This document shows positions 41,511 through 55,478 of a DNA stretch of 64,000 bases, piece by piece. The first letter of the stretch is position 1. Each line of letters opens with the position of its first letter. The stretch spans positions 2,085,559-2,149,558 of the forward strand of contig NZ_KN150731.1 of NCBI RefSeq assembly GCF_000754805.1, in the 5' to 3' direction. This DNA is from Yersinia frederiksenii ATCC 33641. GTDB lineage: Bacteria; Pseudomonadota; Gammaproteobacteria; Enterobacterales; Enterobacteriaceae. Below the pieces are notes generated by a model. That model made no database searches, was not told the DNA's origin, and saw only the letters and a program-made list of their open reading frames with translations. The translations under genes and the position numbers were made by a program.

Positions 41511-41927
41511 GTGTTGATTATATCCAATAATATCAGCCTAGCCGATAGTGAGATTGAGCTGACGGCAATTCGAGCTCAAGGCGCAGGAGGGCAGCATGTT
41601 AATAAAACCTCAACGGCTATCCATTTGCGCTTTGACATTAAGGCCTCAAGCCTGCCAGAGTACTATAAAGAAAGGTTATTAGCGCTCAATAGCCATTTGA
41701 TGACCGCCGAAGGGGTCATCATCATCAAAGCGCAAGAATACCGCAGCCAGGATATGAATCGCGAGGCTGCACAGCAGCGGCTGGTGGCATTGATTCGTCA
41801 AGCTATGGTGGTGGAAAAAACACGCCGGGCGACGAAACCGACCAAAGGCTCAAAAATTAGGCGAGTTGAAAGCAAAGTCCGCAAAGGAGCAACAAAAGCG
41901 CTGCGCGGTAAAATACATCAGGAGTGA
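41511..41927 (+). CDS. arfB: Peptidyl-tRNA hydrolase ArfB (YaeJ)
   Basis: A 138-residue ribosome-rescue factor that enters the empty A-site of stalled ribosomes and hydrolyses the peptidyl-tRNA. The catalytic GGQ lies in [15 protein letters not shown] (near residue 25), and a basic C-terminal tail ([18 protein letters not shown]) reaches into the mRNA channel. I chose GTG at 41511, two bases after the yaeQ stop, because it gives the usual length; the open frame also extends to ATG 41487 inside yaeQ. Confidence 0.92.
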   Translation: MLIISNNISLADSEIELTAIRAQGAGGQHVNKTSTAIHLRFDIKASSLPEYYKERLLALNSHLMTAEGVIIIKAQEYRSQDMNREAAQQRLVALIRQAMVVEKTRRATKPTKGSKIRRVESKVRKGATKALRGKIHQE

Positions 41928-42002
41928 TGCCCATATCTGTCAGTGTTATAGATTGCGCTCGATACGGCCTCATTCCTTATATATCGGACACAGTATGGGA
42001 GA

Positions 42003-42692
42003 ATGACTGTGAGTAAATTAGCAATAACGCTGTTTTTGGCAGTAGGTGCGCTGTCATTATTGGGCTGTAATAACCGCCATCAGCCGGTTGAACAGGATTT
42101 ACAACCCATGCAGCAAAGTTATCACGGGGTGCTACCTTGCGCAGATTGCAGTGGTTTGGATACCTCACTGTTTCTTGATAGCGATGGGACCTTCGTCCTG
42201 AAAGAAACCTATCAAGGTAGTAAAAATGGCGACGAATCTTTTGCTGAATATGGCACCTGGGCACGTACTGCCGATAAATTAGTATTAACCAATGGGCAGG
42301 GTGAAAAACGTTATTTCCAGCCAGTAGGTAAAAATCTGGTGATGCTTGATATACAAGGCTTGCTGATTAAATCTAGTTTGAACTATCAGTTGGTACCGAG
42401 CGAAGAACCTTTGCCTAAAACGCCTATGCCATTAAGCGGGATGTATAAATACTTCGCTGATGCGGCAGTGTTTACCGATTGTGCCACGGGCAAAACTTTC
42501 CCAGTAGAGAATAATATTGCCTTGGAAAAGGGGTATTTGAATGCTCGTAAAAATGCAGGAGAGCCAGTATTCCTGCGGCTTAACGGTCATTTTGATATCC
42601 GGCCGTCAATGGAAGAGGGGCGGTCAGATAAGACGCTAATCCCGGCAGATAACATTCAGTTTATCGCGAATAAAAATTGCGATAGCAAATAA
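42003..42692 (+). CDS. nlpE: Envelope stress lipoprotein NlpE (CutF)
   Basis: A 229-residue outer-membrane lipoprotein that signals surface contact and lipoprotein-sorting defects to CpxA. The signal peptide ends in a lipobox LLGC with lipidated Cys22. The N-terminal domain has the CADC motif (residues 47-50, GVLPCADCSGLD); the C-terminal domain (from about 135) contains two more cysteines (TDCATGK and the C-terminal NKNC), which probably form the disulfide seen in E. coli NlpE. Near but not cotranscribed with rcsF, another envelope sensor. Confidence 0.93.
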   Translation: MTVSKLAITLFLAVGALSLLGCNNRHQPVEQDLQPMQQSYHGVLPCADCSGLDTSLFLDSDGTFVLKETYQGSKNGDESFAEYGTWARTADKLVLTNGQGEKRYFQPVGKNLVMLDIQGLLIKSSLNYQLVPSEEPLPKTPMPLSGMYKYFADAAVFTDCATGKTFPVENNIALEKGYLNARKNAGEPVFLRLNGHFDIRPSMEEGRSDKTLIPADNIQFIANKNCDSK

Positions 42693-42723
42693 TTCGACCC
42701 TTTGCTTTTGAAATTGAAGCAAT

Positions 42724-42760
42724 AAAAAGCCGCTGGTCGTTATTCACTCTCCAGCGGCTG
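42724..42760 (-). terminator. proS terminator
   Basis: On the minus strand AGCCGCTGG and CCAGCGGCT pair and are followed by TTTTTATT. A second perfect stem (CACCCAAT / ATTGGGTG, 42772-42792) lies between it and the proS stop codon. Confidence 0.9.
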
Positions 42761-42808
42761 GGTAAGTAAAGCACCCAATGACTCATTGGGTGTGTTACTA
42801 ACGCTAAA

Positions 42809-44527
42809 TTAACGTTTAATTTGGCTCAGTAGGAACTCAATGATTTCGTTAGTTTTAATCATTTGTTTCTCGCCAGCACGGCGATTTTTGTATTCCACTT
42901 CTTCGCTGTCGAGATTACGATCACCAATAACGATATTGTGTGGTACGCCAATCAACTCCATATCAGCAAACATCACGCCCGGGCGCTCTTTACGGTCGTC
43001 GAGAATAACGTCAATACCATGAGAACGCAGAGTGGCATACAGTTCTTCTGCCAGTTCTTTCACTCGGAAAGATTTGTGCATATTCATGGGTAAGATGGCG
43101 ACCTGGAATGGGGCGATAGCATCTGGCCAAATAATGCCACGGTCATCATGATTTTGCTCGATTGCCGCAGCAACTACACGGGAAACTCCGATACCGTAAC
43201 AACCCATGGTCATCACTTGGTTACGGCCATCTTCGCCCTGAACCGTCGCTTTCATTGCTTCCGAGTATTTGCTCCCTAACTGGAAGATATGCCCAACTTC
43301 AATACCGCGTTTGATTTGCAGTGTGCCTTTTCCGTCGGGGCTGATATCGCCTTCAACGACATTACGTAAATCAGCAACCTGAGGCAGCGGTAAATCACGC
43401 TCCCAGTTAATGCCAAAGTAATGTTTACCGTCGATATTCGCGCCCGCACCAAAGTCACTCATCACTGCTACGCTACGGTCGATAACAACGGGTATCGGCA
43501 AGTTGATTGGGCCGAGAGAGCCAGGGCCTGCGCCGACGATAGCTCGAATTTCTTCTTCGGTAGCGAAAGTCAGTGGTTTGGCAACTTGAGGTAGTTTCTC
43601 CGCCTTGATTTCGTTCAATTCGTGATCGCCACGAACCAACAAAGCAACCAGTTTATGGCCGCTTTCTTCCTGAGCGTGAACCATCAGAGTTTTAACCGTT
43701 TTCTCGATTGGCATTTGGAACTGCTCAACCAAGTCAGCAATGGTTTTGGCATTTGGTGTATCAATGATCCGCAGTTCTTCTGCCGCTGCCGCGCGTGGCT
43801 CCGAAGGGGCCATCGCTTCAGCAAACTCGATGTTAGCAGCATAGTCAGAACCGGTTGAGAATACGATATCGTCTTCGCCACTTTCCGCCAGCACTTGGAA
43901 TTCATGTGATGCACTGCCACCGATGGAACCCGTGTCTGCCAGTACAGCACGGAAATTCAGATCCATACGTTCGAAAATCTTACTATATGCGGCATACATC
44001 GCATCGTAAGTTTCTTGCAGGGATTCCTGAGTGGTATGGAAAGAGTAAGCATCTTTCATCAGGAATTCGCGTGCGCGCATCACACCAAAACGTGGGCGAA
44101 CTTCGTCACGGAACTTGGTCTGGATCTGGAAGAAATTCAGCGGTAATTGTTTGTAAGAGTTAATCTCCCCGCGAATCAAGTCAGTAATCACTTCTTCATG
44201 CGTTGGACCGAGTACAAAAGGGCGCTCGCCACGATCAACAAAACGTAACAGCTCAGGACCGTATTGTTCCCAGCGGCCACTCTCTTGCCACAAATCAGCC
44301 GGCTGTACGACTGGCATGGAAACTTCGATAGCACCGGCGTTATTCATTTCTTCGCGCACGATGTTTTCGACTTTCTTCAACACCCGAACCCCGGTCGGCA
44401 GCCAGGTATAAAGACCTGAGGCCAGTTTACGGATCATCCCGGCGCGGAGCATCAGTTGGTGACTGATAACTTCAGCATCAGCAGGTGTCTCCTTCAGAGT
44501 GGAGAGCAAATATTGGCTAGTACGCAT
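42809..44527 (-). CDS. proS: Prolyl-tRNA synthetase
   Basis: A 572-residue class II synthetase of the bacterial type with an editing (INS) domain inserted between motifs 2 and 3 (about residues 224-400), which removes misacylated alanine. Motif 2 region [21 protein letters not shown] (about 139-159) and C-terminal anticodon-binding domain are present. Length equals E. coli (572). An ERIC element lies directly upstream and puts a TATAAT in front of the gene. Confidence 0.97.
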   Translation of the reverse strand: MRTSQYLLSTLKETPADAEVISHQLMLRAGMIRKLASGLYTWLPTGVRVLKKVENIVREEMNNAGAIEVSMPVVQPADLWQESGRWEQYGPELLRFVDRGERPFVLGPTHEEVITDLIRGEINSYKQLPLNFFQIQTKFRDEVRPRFGVMRAREFLMKDAYSFHTTQESLQETYDAMYAAYSKIFERMDLNFRAVLADTGSIGGSASHEFQVLAESGEDDIVFSTGSDYAANIEFAEAMAPSEPRAAAAEELRIIDTPNAKTIADLVEQFQMPIEKTVKTLMVHAQEESGHKLVALLVRGDHELNEIKAEKLPQVAKPLTFATEEEIRAIVGAGPGSLGPINLPIPVVIDRSVAVMSDFGAGANIDGKHYFGINWERDLPLPQVADLRNVVEGDISPDGKGTLQIKRGIEVGHIFQLGSKYSEAMKATVQGEDGRNQVMTMGCYGIGVSRVVAAAIEQNHDDRGIIWPDAIAPFQVAILPMNMHKSFRVKELAEELYATLRSHGIDVILDDRKERPGVMFADMELIGVPHNIVIGDRNLDSEEVEYKNRRAGEKQMIKTNEIIEFLLSQIKR

Positions 44528-44553
44528 GATGTTTTGGTTCCATTAGCACTGCA

Positions 44554-44559
44554 ATTATA
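44554..44559 (-). promoter_or_regulatory. Candidate proS -10 box at the ERIC edge
   Basis: TATAAT on the minus strand, at the left edge of the ERIC at 44557, 27-32 bp before the proS start codon. A -35 element would have to come from ERIC sequence; no strong one is seen. Confidence 0.4.
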
Positions 44560-44681
44560 TCCGTCATCTTTCAAGTTACAGGTGTGTTGGCTACGCTCAA
44601 TTACCCGAATCACATACTTATGTAAGCTCATCGGGATGTTCTCGCTTGCCGCCTTTCTGTACTTGAAATCTATTGGTTTAG
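44557..44681. repeat. ERIC element, copy 3, in front of proS
   Basis: About 125 bp, core CATACTTATGTAAGCTCATC, arms starting TATCCG and ending ATTGGTTTA. It lies between proS and trmO, both on the minus strand. Confidence 0.9.
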
Positions 44682-44753
44682 AGCAGCCAAAAAAGTAAAA
44701 AGTAATTTAGTTTACCAGCGAGTGCGGGTTGTCAAAAGAGAGCAGACTGAAAT

Positions 44754-45461
44754 TTAGCGATGGTCGATAGATAACACGGTCGTTTGCTGGCCAATAACTC
44801 GCCAACGCACATTGAATTCCAGCAGTAGAACAGCATATTCTCGGCTTTCACTATCTTCTTTACGGTAGGCAGGGCGTGGGTCTTGGGCCAATACCTGAGT
44901 GATAAAACGCCGCAAATGTGGATGGCGTTGTTGCTGTTGTACCAACTGTTGCTCAGCGGTGATGGAAAAGCAAACTTGCATATCGGCATCAGGGGCTGCT
45001 TGAGCAAAACCGGCTCGTGCCAATGGCTGACTCTCGGCAAAAGGCAGATAGGGCTTGATATCAATCACCGGGGTACCATCAACCAAATCCAGGCTGCCTA
45101 ACTCTAAAATCACCTCTCCGCCACGGCAATGCACTGCTTTCAGTTCAATCAGAGACATCCCAATCGGGTTGGGGCGAAAGGTGGAGCGGGTGGCAAATAC
45201 TCCCATTCGGGCATTGCCTCCCAGACGTGGAGGGCGAACTGTTGGGCGCCAACCACCATCCATGGTCTGATGGAAAACAAACATCACCCATAAATGGCTG
45301 AAATCAGATAAGCCGCGCACGGCTTCCGGTTGGTTATAGGGCGCCAGAAGTTGTAGCTCTCCTCCGCCATCTTCAATCAAACCGGGCTGCCGCGGTACCG
45401 CAAACTTTTCTTTATAGGGCGAGCGGATGACACCGATCTGATTAAAGGAAAATACACTCAT
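44754..45461 (-). CDS. trmO: tRNA (adenine(37)-N6)-methyltransferase TrmO (YaeB)
   Basis: A 235-residue enzyme that methylates t6A37 of tRNA-Thr(GGU) to m6t6A with SAM, using an unusual beta-barrel (class VIII) fold. The start at 45461 (MSVFSFNQIGVIRSPYKEKF) gives the family length and overlaps the rcsF stop as ATGA; an in-frame extension to 45494 lies inside rcsF. The conserved FSHLWVMFVFH, FATRSTFRPNPIGMSLIEL and VDGTPVIDIKPYLPFA are present. Confidence 0.95.
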   Translation of the reverse strand: MSVFSFNQIGVIRSPYKEKFAVPRQPGLIEDGGGELQLLAPYNQPEAVRGLSDFSHLWVMFVFHQTMDGGWRPTVRPPRLGGNARMGVFATRSTFRPNPIGMSLIELKAVHCRGGEVILELGSLDLVDGTPVIDIKPYLPFAESQPLARAGFAQAAPDADMQVCFSITAEQQLVQQQQRHPHLRRFITQVLAQDPRPAYRKEDSESREYAVLLLEFNVRWRVIGQQTTVLSIDHR

Positions 45462-45865
45462 TTTGATGAAACATTCAGTGCGGAGCCTTGACACACAGCT
45501 TGTTGATAACAGCCGGGGACACCACTGAGTATTTCACATTGATGCAGTAAGACCGCATTGGCTTTCATATAAGATGCACGGTTTTGCATCCTTTTACGAG
45601 CTGCTGCGAGACTCGGTGGGGAGTCTTGAACGGTGGATTGGCACGACTCACCGGACACTTCTCCTAAGTCGCGGAAAGGCTTGCCAACAAGCTCTTCAGC
45701 ACTTTTATACAGTTTTACTGGTGCCGGACGAGGGGCAACCGTAGGGCTGGGTTTGGCAACCGGAGCGGGTTGCTTAACCGGACTATCTGTGGTGGATGGC
45801 TTTGATTGAAGCACGGAGCATCCAGTTAGCGAAAGGGCCAACAGACACAGAGGTAACGCACGCAT
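45458..45865 (-). CDS. rcsF: Outer-membrane lipoprotein RcsF, sensor of the Rcs system
   Basis: A 135-residue lipoprotein that detects lipopolysaccharide and peptidoglycan stress and signals through IgaA to the Rcs phosphorelay. Lipobox LTGC places lipidated Cys16; a proline-rich linker (about 22-50) leads to the folded domain with four cysteines (ESCQST, LHQCEI, VPGCYQQ, VCQGS), which form two nonconsecutive disulfides in E. coli. RcsF threads through Omp barrels loaded by BamA, whose gene is also here. Confidence 0.96.
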   Translation of the reverse strand: MRALPLCLLALSLTGCSVLQSKPSTTDSPVKQPAPVAKPSPTVAPRPAPVKLYKSAEELVGKPFRDLGEVSGESCQSTVQDSPPSLAAARKRMQNRASYMKANAVLLHQCEILSGVPGCYQQAVCQGSALNVSSK

Positions 45866-45924
45866 AGAAATTCCTCAGCCTTTTTTATTTAAGAGGCGCT
45901 ATTGAAGCAATCTATTATGCAAAT

Positions 45925-45952
45925 AACAAGACGGGCCTTGGCCCGTCTTGCA
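45925..45952 (-). terminator. metQ terminator
   Basis: AAGACGGGCC and GGCCCGTCTT pair around a tiny loop; TTATTTG follows on the minus strand. It separates metQ from rcsF. Confidence 0.85.
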
Positions 45953-46013
45953 ATATATTTAGCAAATACTGAATTCAGTAAACCGAGTGTTCAGTGAAAT
46001 AGTCAATTAGCGA

Positions 46014-46829
46014 TTACCAGCCTTTGACTGCACCACCATTGAAGGCTTTGTTTGCTGCATCATAAACTTCGTCAGACTGGTAAGCCTGTACGAATTTCTT
46101 CACGTTTTCCGCATCTTTATTATCTTCGCGGGCTACGATCAGGTTCACGTAAGGTGATTCTTTATCTTCCACAAACAGGCCATCTTTCGCTGGTGTCAGG
46201 CCAATTTGGCTAGCGTAAGTGGTATTGATGACCGCCAAAGCGATTTGTTGGTCATCCAAAGAACGTGGCAACTGAGGGGCTTCCAGTTCAACCAATTTCA
46301 GGTTTTTTGGATTCTCAACCACATCCAGCACGGTTGGCAGCAGGCCAACACCATCTTTCAGTTTGATCAGGCCCACTTTTTCCAGCAGCAACAGAGAACG
46401 GCCTAGGTTAGTCGGGTCATTCGGCAAGGCTACCTGAGAACCCGGCTGCAGTTCTTCTAACGACTTAATTTTTTTAGAATAACCGGCAATCGGGTAAACG
46501 AATGAATTACCAACAGCAACCAGTTTGTAGCCGCGATCTTTAATTTGTTGATCCAGATAAGGCTTATGCTGGAAAGCATTCAGGTCGATATCACCTTTGC
46601 TCAATGCTTCGTTTGGTAATACATAGTCGTTGAATGTCACTAGCTCAACATCCAAGCCGTATTTGTCTTTTGCTACTTTCTGAGCCACTTCTGCAACTTG
46701 TTGCTCAGCACCGACAATAACACCCACTTTAATGTGGTTTGGATCTTTCTCTGCTGGGCCACAGCCTACCAGTGCCAGAGTACCAATCAGTGCACTGACT
46801 GCCGCGATAGATTTGAATTTTAAAGACAT
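46014..46829 (-). CDS. metQ: Methionine-binding lipoprotein MetQ
   Basis: A 271-residue NlpA-family substrate-binding lipoprotein of the MetNIQ importer. Signal peptide with lipobox LVGC (lipid Cys23), then KVGVIVGAEQQVAEVAQKVA and FNDYVLPNEALSKGDIDLNAFQHKPYLD, the methionine-binding region. It is separated from metI by an ERIC element but collinear with metNI. MetJ repression with methionine is expected through the upstream operator. Confidence 0.95.
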   Translation of the reverse strand: MSLKFKSIAAVSALIGTLALVGCGPAEKDPNHIKVGVIVGAEQQVAEVAQKVAKDKYGLDVELVTFNDYVLPNEALSKGDIDLNAFQHKPYLDQQIKDRGYKLVAVGNSFVYPIAGYSKKIKSLEELQPGSQVALPNDPTNLGRSLLLLEKVGLIKLKDGVGLLPTVLDVVENPKNLKLVELEAPQLPRSLDDQQIALAVINTTYASQIGLTPAKDGLFVEDKESPYVNLIVAREDNKDAENVKKFVQAYQSDEVYDAANKAFNGGAVKGW

Positions 46830-46882
46830 ATCCCTTCCTCTATAGACATTCGTTAAGATGCGCCGCTGTGTGAGGCAGTCGC

Positions 46883-47008
46883 TATACCCTTCATACTTTG
46901 GGCTACAGGGTGGTTAGCCACGTTCACTCACCTGAATCACTTATTTAAGTAAGCTCATCAGGATTCATTCGCTTGCTGCCTACCTGCAGCCCCAAGTCCT
47001 TTGGGTAA
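46883..47008. repeat. ERIC element, copy 4, between metI and metQ
   Basis: 126 bp with ends TATACCC and GGGTA and core CACTTATTTAAGTAAGCTCA. It is inserted inside the metNIQ operon and will be present in the transcript as a long hairpin. Confidence 0.92.
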
Positions 47009-47023
47009 TTTATGTATTAATCA

Positions 47024-47677
47024 CTATTTATGGGTAACGGCTTTTACGATCCGATCGCCACTGAACTGAATCAGATAAACCAGAATTACTAACAATACTA
47101 ATACTGTATTCATTACAGTGGCGTTATAACCAATGTAACCATACTGATAGCCGATTTGGCCTAAGCCACCGGCTCCTACTGCACCCCCCATAGCGGAATA
47201 GCCCACCAGGGTAATTAAGGTAATTGTGGCTGCATTCACTAAGCCTGGAAGAGCCTCGGGCAGCAACACCTTCTTGATAATTTGCATTGGCGTCGCGCCC
47301 ATTGCACGTGCTGCCTCAACCAAACCAGATGGAATTTCCAACAGAGCATTTTCCACCATGCGGGCTATAAAAGGTGCTGCGCCCACAGTTAACGGTACAA
47401 TTGCTGCTTGTAAACCGATAGAAGTACCGACAATCATACGAGTGAATGGAATCATCCATACCAGTAAGATAATAAAAGGTATGGAACGGAAGATATTCAC
47501 CACGCCAGACAGGGTTCGGTAAATCTTATTATTCGCAATAATTTGCCCTGGACGAGTGACATACAGTAGCACCCCAACCGGCAACCCTAGGACAAAGCCA
47601 AAGAAACCGGACACGAAGGTCATCATTAGAGTTTCCCAGACGCCTCGGGCCATTAACCACATCATTGCCTCAGACAT
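47024..47677 (-). CDS. metI: D-methionine ABC transporter permease MetI
   Basis: A 217-residue inner-membrane permease with about five transmembrane segments. The EAA coupling-helix motif is in [25 protein letters not shown] (near residue 125), which docks onto the ATPase. The start region overlaps the metN 3' end by 8 bp, so the two are translationally coupled. Confidence 0.96.
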   Translation of the reverse strand: MSEAMMWLMARGVWETLMMTFVSGFFGFVLGLPVGVLLYVTRPGQIIANNKIYRTLSGVVNIFRSIPFIILLVWMIPFTRMIVGTSIGLQAAIVPLTVGAAPFIARMVENALLEIPSGLVEAARAMGATPMQIIKKVLLPEALPGLVNAATITLITLVGYSAMGGAVGAGGLGQIGYQYGYIGYNATVMNTVLVLLVILVYLIQFSGDRIVKAVTHK

Positions 47678-48701
47678 AACCCAGAACCTCTACTTTTACA
47701 TGATGATCTTGTAAGAACTTAATGGCAGCGAGGCCATCTTGAGTGTCGCCATGCACCTCAGCCAGCATGACCCCAAATTTAACGCCACCGGCATAATCCA
47801 TCTGCGAGCTAAGAATGCCGATATCAATATTAAAGCGGCGTACTGCTTGTGAAATTAACGGCGCATCAACTGACTGGCCGGTGAATTCCAACTTCAGCAG
47901 GGGCACTCGGTCTGTGCTTGGCTCTTGAGTCATACGCTGGGCGTAATCTTCCGGAATATCCAGATGCAAGGTTGATTGGATGAATTGCTGAGCGAGCGGA
48001 GTTTTCGGGTGAGAGAACACTTCGCTAACGCTATCTTTTTCAATCAATTTACCTTCGCTGATGACCGCCACCTGATCACAGATACGTTTCACTACATCCA
48101 TTTCATGGGTGATCAACAAAATTGTCAGACCTAAACGGCGATTGATATCTTTTAACAGTTCCAGAATTGAGCGGGTTGTTGCCGGGTCCAGTGCGCTGGT
48201 GGCTTCATCACACAACAAAACTTTAGGATTACTGGCCAAGGCACGGGCGATAGCCACACGCTGTTTCTGCCCACCGGACAGATTTGCTGGGTAAGCATCC
48301 TGCTTATCGGACAGGCCGACCAAATCTAATAGCTCAGTCACTCTCTTCTTTATATCTGCACGCGAAGTGTTATCCAATTCTAGGGGCAGCGCGATATTGC
48401 CATACACCGTACGGGAAGAGAGCAGGTTGAAATGCTGGAAAATCATGCCTATTTGACGACGTGCGCGCGTCAATTGGCCTTCAGATAAGGTTGTCAGATC
48501 TTGCCCATCAACCAGAACTTGTCCGCTGGTCGGTCGCTCTAACATATTGGCGCACCGTATTAGGGTACTTTTACCGGCACCTGAAGCACCAATAACGCCA
48601 TAAATTTGCCCTGCGGGGACGTGTAGCGTCACGTCTGAAAGCGCGGTAATCGTGCGCGAACCCTGCTGGAACACTTTGCTGATGTGAGAAAGTTTAATCA
48701 T
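47670..48701 (-). CDS. metN: Methionine ABC transporter ATPase MetN
   Basis: A 343-residue ATPase. Walker A is GASGAGKST (residues 38-46), signature [16 protein letters not shown] (about 140), Walker [14 protein letters not shown], and the H-loop in [11 protein letters not shown]-terminal NIL/C2 domain (from about 265) binds methionine and inhibits transport when methionine is plentiful (trans-inhibition known for MetNI). First gene of metNIQ. Confidence 0.97.
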   Translation of the reverse strand: MIKLSHISKVFQQGSRTITALSDVTLHVPAGQIYGVIGASGAGKSTLIRCANMLERPTSGQVLVDGQDLTTLSEGQLTRARRQIGMIFQHFNLLSSRTVYGNIALPLELDNTSRADIKKRVTELLDLVGLSDKQDAYPANLSGGQKQRVAIARALASNPKVLLCDEATSALDPATTRSILELLKDINRRLGLTILLITHEMDVVKRICDQVAVISEGKLIEKDSVSEVFSHPKTPLAQQFIQSTLHLDIPEDYAQRMTQEPSTDRVPLLKLEFTGQSVDAPLISQAVRRFNIDIGILSSQMDYAGGVKFGVMLAEVHGDTQDGLAAIKFLQDHHVKVEVLGYV

Positions 48702-48774
48702 ATTATTCTTATTTTATCGTCGTTTCCGTGGCTAGATAAAAAGTAAACTTCAGTAGAACCAAAGTATGGATTGG

Positions 48775-48803
48775 ATGTTAAGGCGTCTAGACGGCTAAGT
48801 CAA
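48775..48803 (-). promoter_or_regulatory. metNIQ promoter with MetJ operator
   Basis: On the minus strand TTGACT (48798-48803), 17-bp spacer, TAACAT (48775-48780). The spacer is filled by two adjacent met boxes at 48781-48796 reading AGCCGTCT AGACGCCT, each 7 of 8 matches to the MetJ consensus AGACGTCT. MetJ with SAM would therefore block RNA polymerase directly. Confidence 0.85.
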
Positions 48804-48887
48804 CTGGCAACACCGATTCTCTTCCATTCTCAATCGGCAATGAAACATGCGATACTAACGGGGTTTACAGCCCTTAGGAGCAAATAA

Positions 48888-49454
48888 GTGACTCAGCCCG
48901 TCCCTGCAATATTTTTAGACCGTGATGGTACAATTAATGTCGATCACGGTTATGTCCACGAAATTGATAATTTTCAGTTTATCGACGGTGTTATTGATGC
49001 TTGCCGTGAATTGAAAGAAATGGGTTTTGCTTTGGTTCTGATCACCAATCAGTCGGGCATTGCACGCGGTATTTTTACCGAAGAGCAATTCTTAAGCCTA
49101 ACCGAGTGGATGGATTGGTCCCTTGCCGACCGTGGTGTTGATTTGGATGGCATCTATTTTTGTCCACATCACCCCGACGCCAGTGTAGCGGAGTTCCGTG
49201 AAACATGTGAATGCCGCAAGCCATTGCCGGGCATGTTACTGCAAGCACAAAGCGAATTGAACATCGATATGGCTTCTTCTTATATGGTTGGCGATAAAAT
49301 TGAAGATATGCAGGCCGCAGCAGCGGCAAATATCGGTACTAAAGTATTGGTTCGCACCGGCAAGCCGGTAACCGTTGAAGGTGAGGCTAGCGCTGATTGG
49401 GTGCTAAATAGCCTGGCAGAACTGCCAAAAGCGATAAAAACGCGTCATATATAG
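48888..49454 (+). CDS. gmhB: D-glycero-beta-D-manno-heptose 1,7-bisphosphate 7-phosphatase
   Basis: A 188-residue HAD-family phosphatase that removes the 7-phosphate on the way to ADP-heptose for the lipopolysaccharide inner core. The nucleophile motif [11 protein letters not shown] (residues 9-19), motif [15 protein letters not shown] and motif [16 protein letters not shown] are present. The zinc loop [21 protein letters not shown] has the Cys/His ligands. Starts with GTG; AGGAG upstream. Directly upstream of the rRNA operon, as in E. coli (rrnH). Confidence 0.96.
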   Translation: MTQPVPAIFLDRDGTINVDHGYVHEIDNFQFIDGVIDACRELKEMGFALVLITNQSGIARGIFTEEQFLSLTEWMDWSLADRGVDLDGIYFCPHHPDASVAEFRETCECRKPLPGMLLQAQSELNIDMASSYMVGDKIEDMQAAAAANIGTKVLVRTGKPVTVEGEASADWVLNSLAELPKAIKTRHI

Positions 49455-49503
49455 TCGTTGCGTTCAAATAACCAGCAATCGAAAAAAACTTTACTATAAA
49501 CCC

Positions 49504-49531
49504 TTGCCATTCTGAAGCAGCTCCCTATAAT
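49504..49531 (+). promoter_or_regulatory. rrn P1 promoter
   Basis: TTGCCA (49504-49509), 16-bp spacer, TATAAT (49526-49531), then a GC-rich discriminator start. An A/T-rich UP element (AAAAAAACTTTACTATAAA) lies upstream. The 16-bp spacer and weak -35 are typical of growth-rate-regulated rRNA P1 promoters. Confidence 0.88.
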
Positions 49532-49609
49532 GCGCATCCATCGACACGGCGCTGTGAGCAACTTCACAGAGTGGCCGGGAAGAGCAGAGAAAATTAACTG
49601 ATTAAGTGG

Positions 49610-49637
49610 TTGACTCTGTAGCGGGAAAGCGTATTAT
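49610..49637 (+). promoter_or_regulatory. rrn P2 promoter
   Basis: TTGACT (49610-49615), 16-bp spacer, TATTAT (49632-49637), about 106 bp after P1 as in E. coli rrn operons. Confidence 0.85.
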
Positions 49638-49688
49638 CTGCCTCCCGCGTTACCGTAAGATTCGCCGCAAGGCAAACGGGTAACGAAC

Positions 49689-49700
49689 GCTCTTTAACAA
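49689..49700 (+). promoter_or_regulatory. Leader boxA antitermination site
   Basis: GCTCTTTAACAA, matching the rrn boxA element to which NusB/S10 bind. A second copy is in the 16S-23S spacer at 51729-51740. The leader continues without ORFs to the 16S start. Confidence 0.88.
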
Positions 49701-49883
49701 TTTATCAGACAATCTGTGTGGGCACTCGCAAGACGATATCGAAGCCTGTTTCGACAGGCAGAAGTAATATCAAAGTCTTGAAGAGTGACCAAAGCAGTAC
49801 ACATTTGAACTTCGGTTCGAATGCATATTTGCAGAAAGTAATCTTTGAGCATCGCTTTTAATTAAGCAAATCAAACAAATCTT

Positions 49884-51426
<1,543 letters not shown>

Positions 51427-51561
51427 CCTAACGATACGCATTGCGTAGTGTCCACACAGATTGTCTGATGAATGTAAACGAGCAAGCGCACCTGTTGATG
51501 TCGTGAGTTTCGACTCATGCTGATACGAAACGGTTAGATTTCGGTTTAATCGGAATTTCGT

Positions 51562-51637
51562 GTCCCCATCGTCTAGAGGCCTAGGACACTGCCCTTTCAC
51601 GGCTGTAACAGGGGTTCGAATCCCCTTGGGGACGCCA
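51562..51637 (+). tRNA. tRNA-Glu (TTC)
   Basis: 76 nt from GTCCCCATCGTCTAGAGGCC to the encoded CCA. Acceptor stem GTCCCCA/TGGGGAC, anticodon TTC in CCTTTCACG. Located in the 16S-23S spacer, as in the tRNA-Glu class of rrn operons. Confidence 0.98.
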
Positions 51638-51728
51638 ATCCGATAATGTGTGAAAGACATTATCACCGGTTCTTGATGAACCACAAAGTATCTTAAAGAT
51701 GACTTTAACGAGTCGTGTTTAAGATATT

Positions 51729-51740
51729 GCTCTTTAACAA
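51729..51740 (+). promoter_or_regulatory. Spacer boxA antitermination site
   Basis: GCTCTTTAACAA in the tRNA-Glu to 23S spacer, identical to the leader copy. Confidence 0.85.
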
Positions 51741-51877
51741 TCTGGAACAAGCTGAAAATTGAAACATTACAGCTGAAACTTATCTCTCCGTAGATGTACT
51801 GAGATAAGGAGTAACCTGTAATAGAGTCTCTCAAATAATCACAACGCAAGTTGTCGAAAGACACCTTCGGGTTGTGA

Positions 51878-54784
<2,907 letters not shown>

Positions 54785-54896
54785 ACAACACCCAAGGTGT
54801 TTTTGTTATTTGAGAATTGATTTTCAGCGATGTTTACAGATTGAATTGGCTGGCTGCGTGATAGACATCATGTGGCGGGTTGATTGAAACAGAATT

Positions 54897-55016
54897 TGCC
54901 TGGCGGCCATAGCGCGGTGGACCCACCTGAACCCATGCCGAACTCAGAAGTGAAACGCCGTAGCGCCGATGGTAGTGTGGGGTCTCCCCATGCGAGAGTA
55001 GGACACTGCCAGGCAT
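54897..55016 (+). rRNA. rrf: 5S ribosomal RNA
   Basis: 120 nt from TGCCTGGCGGCCATAGCGCG to GACACTGCCAGGCAT; the ends pair as helix I. Confidence 0.98.
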
Positions 55017-55139
55017 CAAACACGCATTATCAGAGTGACATCTGGTGATGGACAAAATCGCCATGAGCGGTTTTGCACAGCGAGGAACGCTGGCCCTGAA
55101 GAGGGTAAGTATCAGGAAGATACACGTAAAAGAATCGGT

Positions 55140-55216
55140 GGAGCGGTAGTTCAGTTGGTTAGAATACCTGCCTGTCACGCAGGGGGTCGCGGGTTCGAGC
55201 CCCGTCCGTTCCGCCA
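55140..55216 (+). tRNA. tRNA-Asp (GTC)
   Basis: 77 nt with CCA encoded. Acceptor GGAGCGG/CCGTTCC, D-loop GTAGTTCAGTTGGTTAGAA, anticodon GTC in CCTGTCACG. Distal tRNA of the rRNA operon; a common kind of island integration site. Confidence 0.98.
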
Positions 55217-55224
55217 CTTATTGC

Positions 55225-55257
55225 AAAACCCCTGAATCTATGATTCGGGGGTTTTTT
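55225..55257 (+). terminator. rrn operon terminator
   Basis: AAACCCCTGAATC and GATTCGGGGGTTT pair with one mismatch around TAT, followed by TTTTTT. The 200 bp after it, up to the first gene of the accessory cluster, is AT-rich without an evident gene. Confidence 0.95.
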
Positions 55258-55453
55258 GCATTATAAAATCGCAATCAGCTAGATTTATCCCTCTATAAAA
55301 GCCCATCAATAACCTTTCATGGCAGCATTTACTTCTCAAACATTTCTACTTTATAGACTATTTTTTAAATCCCGTTGGTTACTCAGTATATGCTTATATA
55401 AATAGAGCTGTTTGGCTAAGGGGAGGGTAATAGAGATGAGGACTACAGAGATA

Positions 55454-55478
55454 TTAAGCCCTCCCATCGAGGGCTTAA
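55454..55478 (-). terminator. Hairpin after the methyltransferase gene
   Basis: TTAAGCCCTC and GAGGGCTTAA pair perfectly around 5 nt. It is 4 bp beyond the stop of the minus-strand methyltransferase. On that strand it is followed by TATCTCT, a weak tail, so it is a probable but not strong terminator. Confidence 0.65.
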
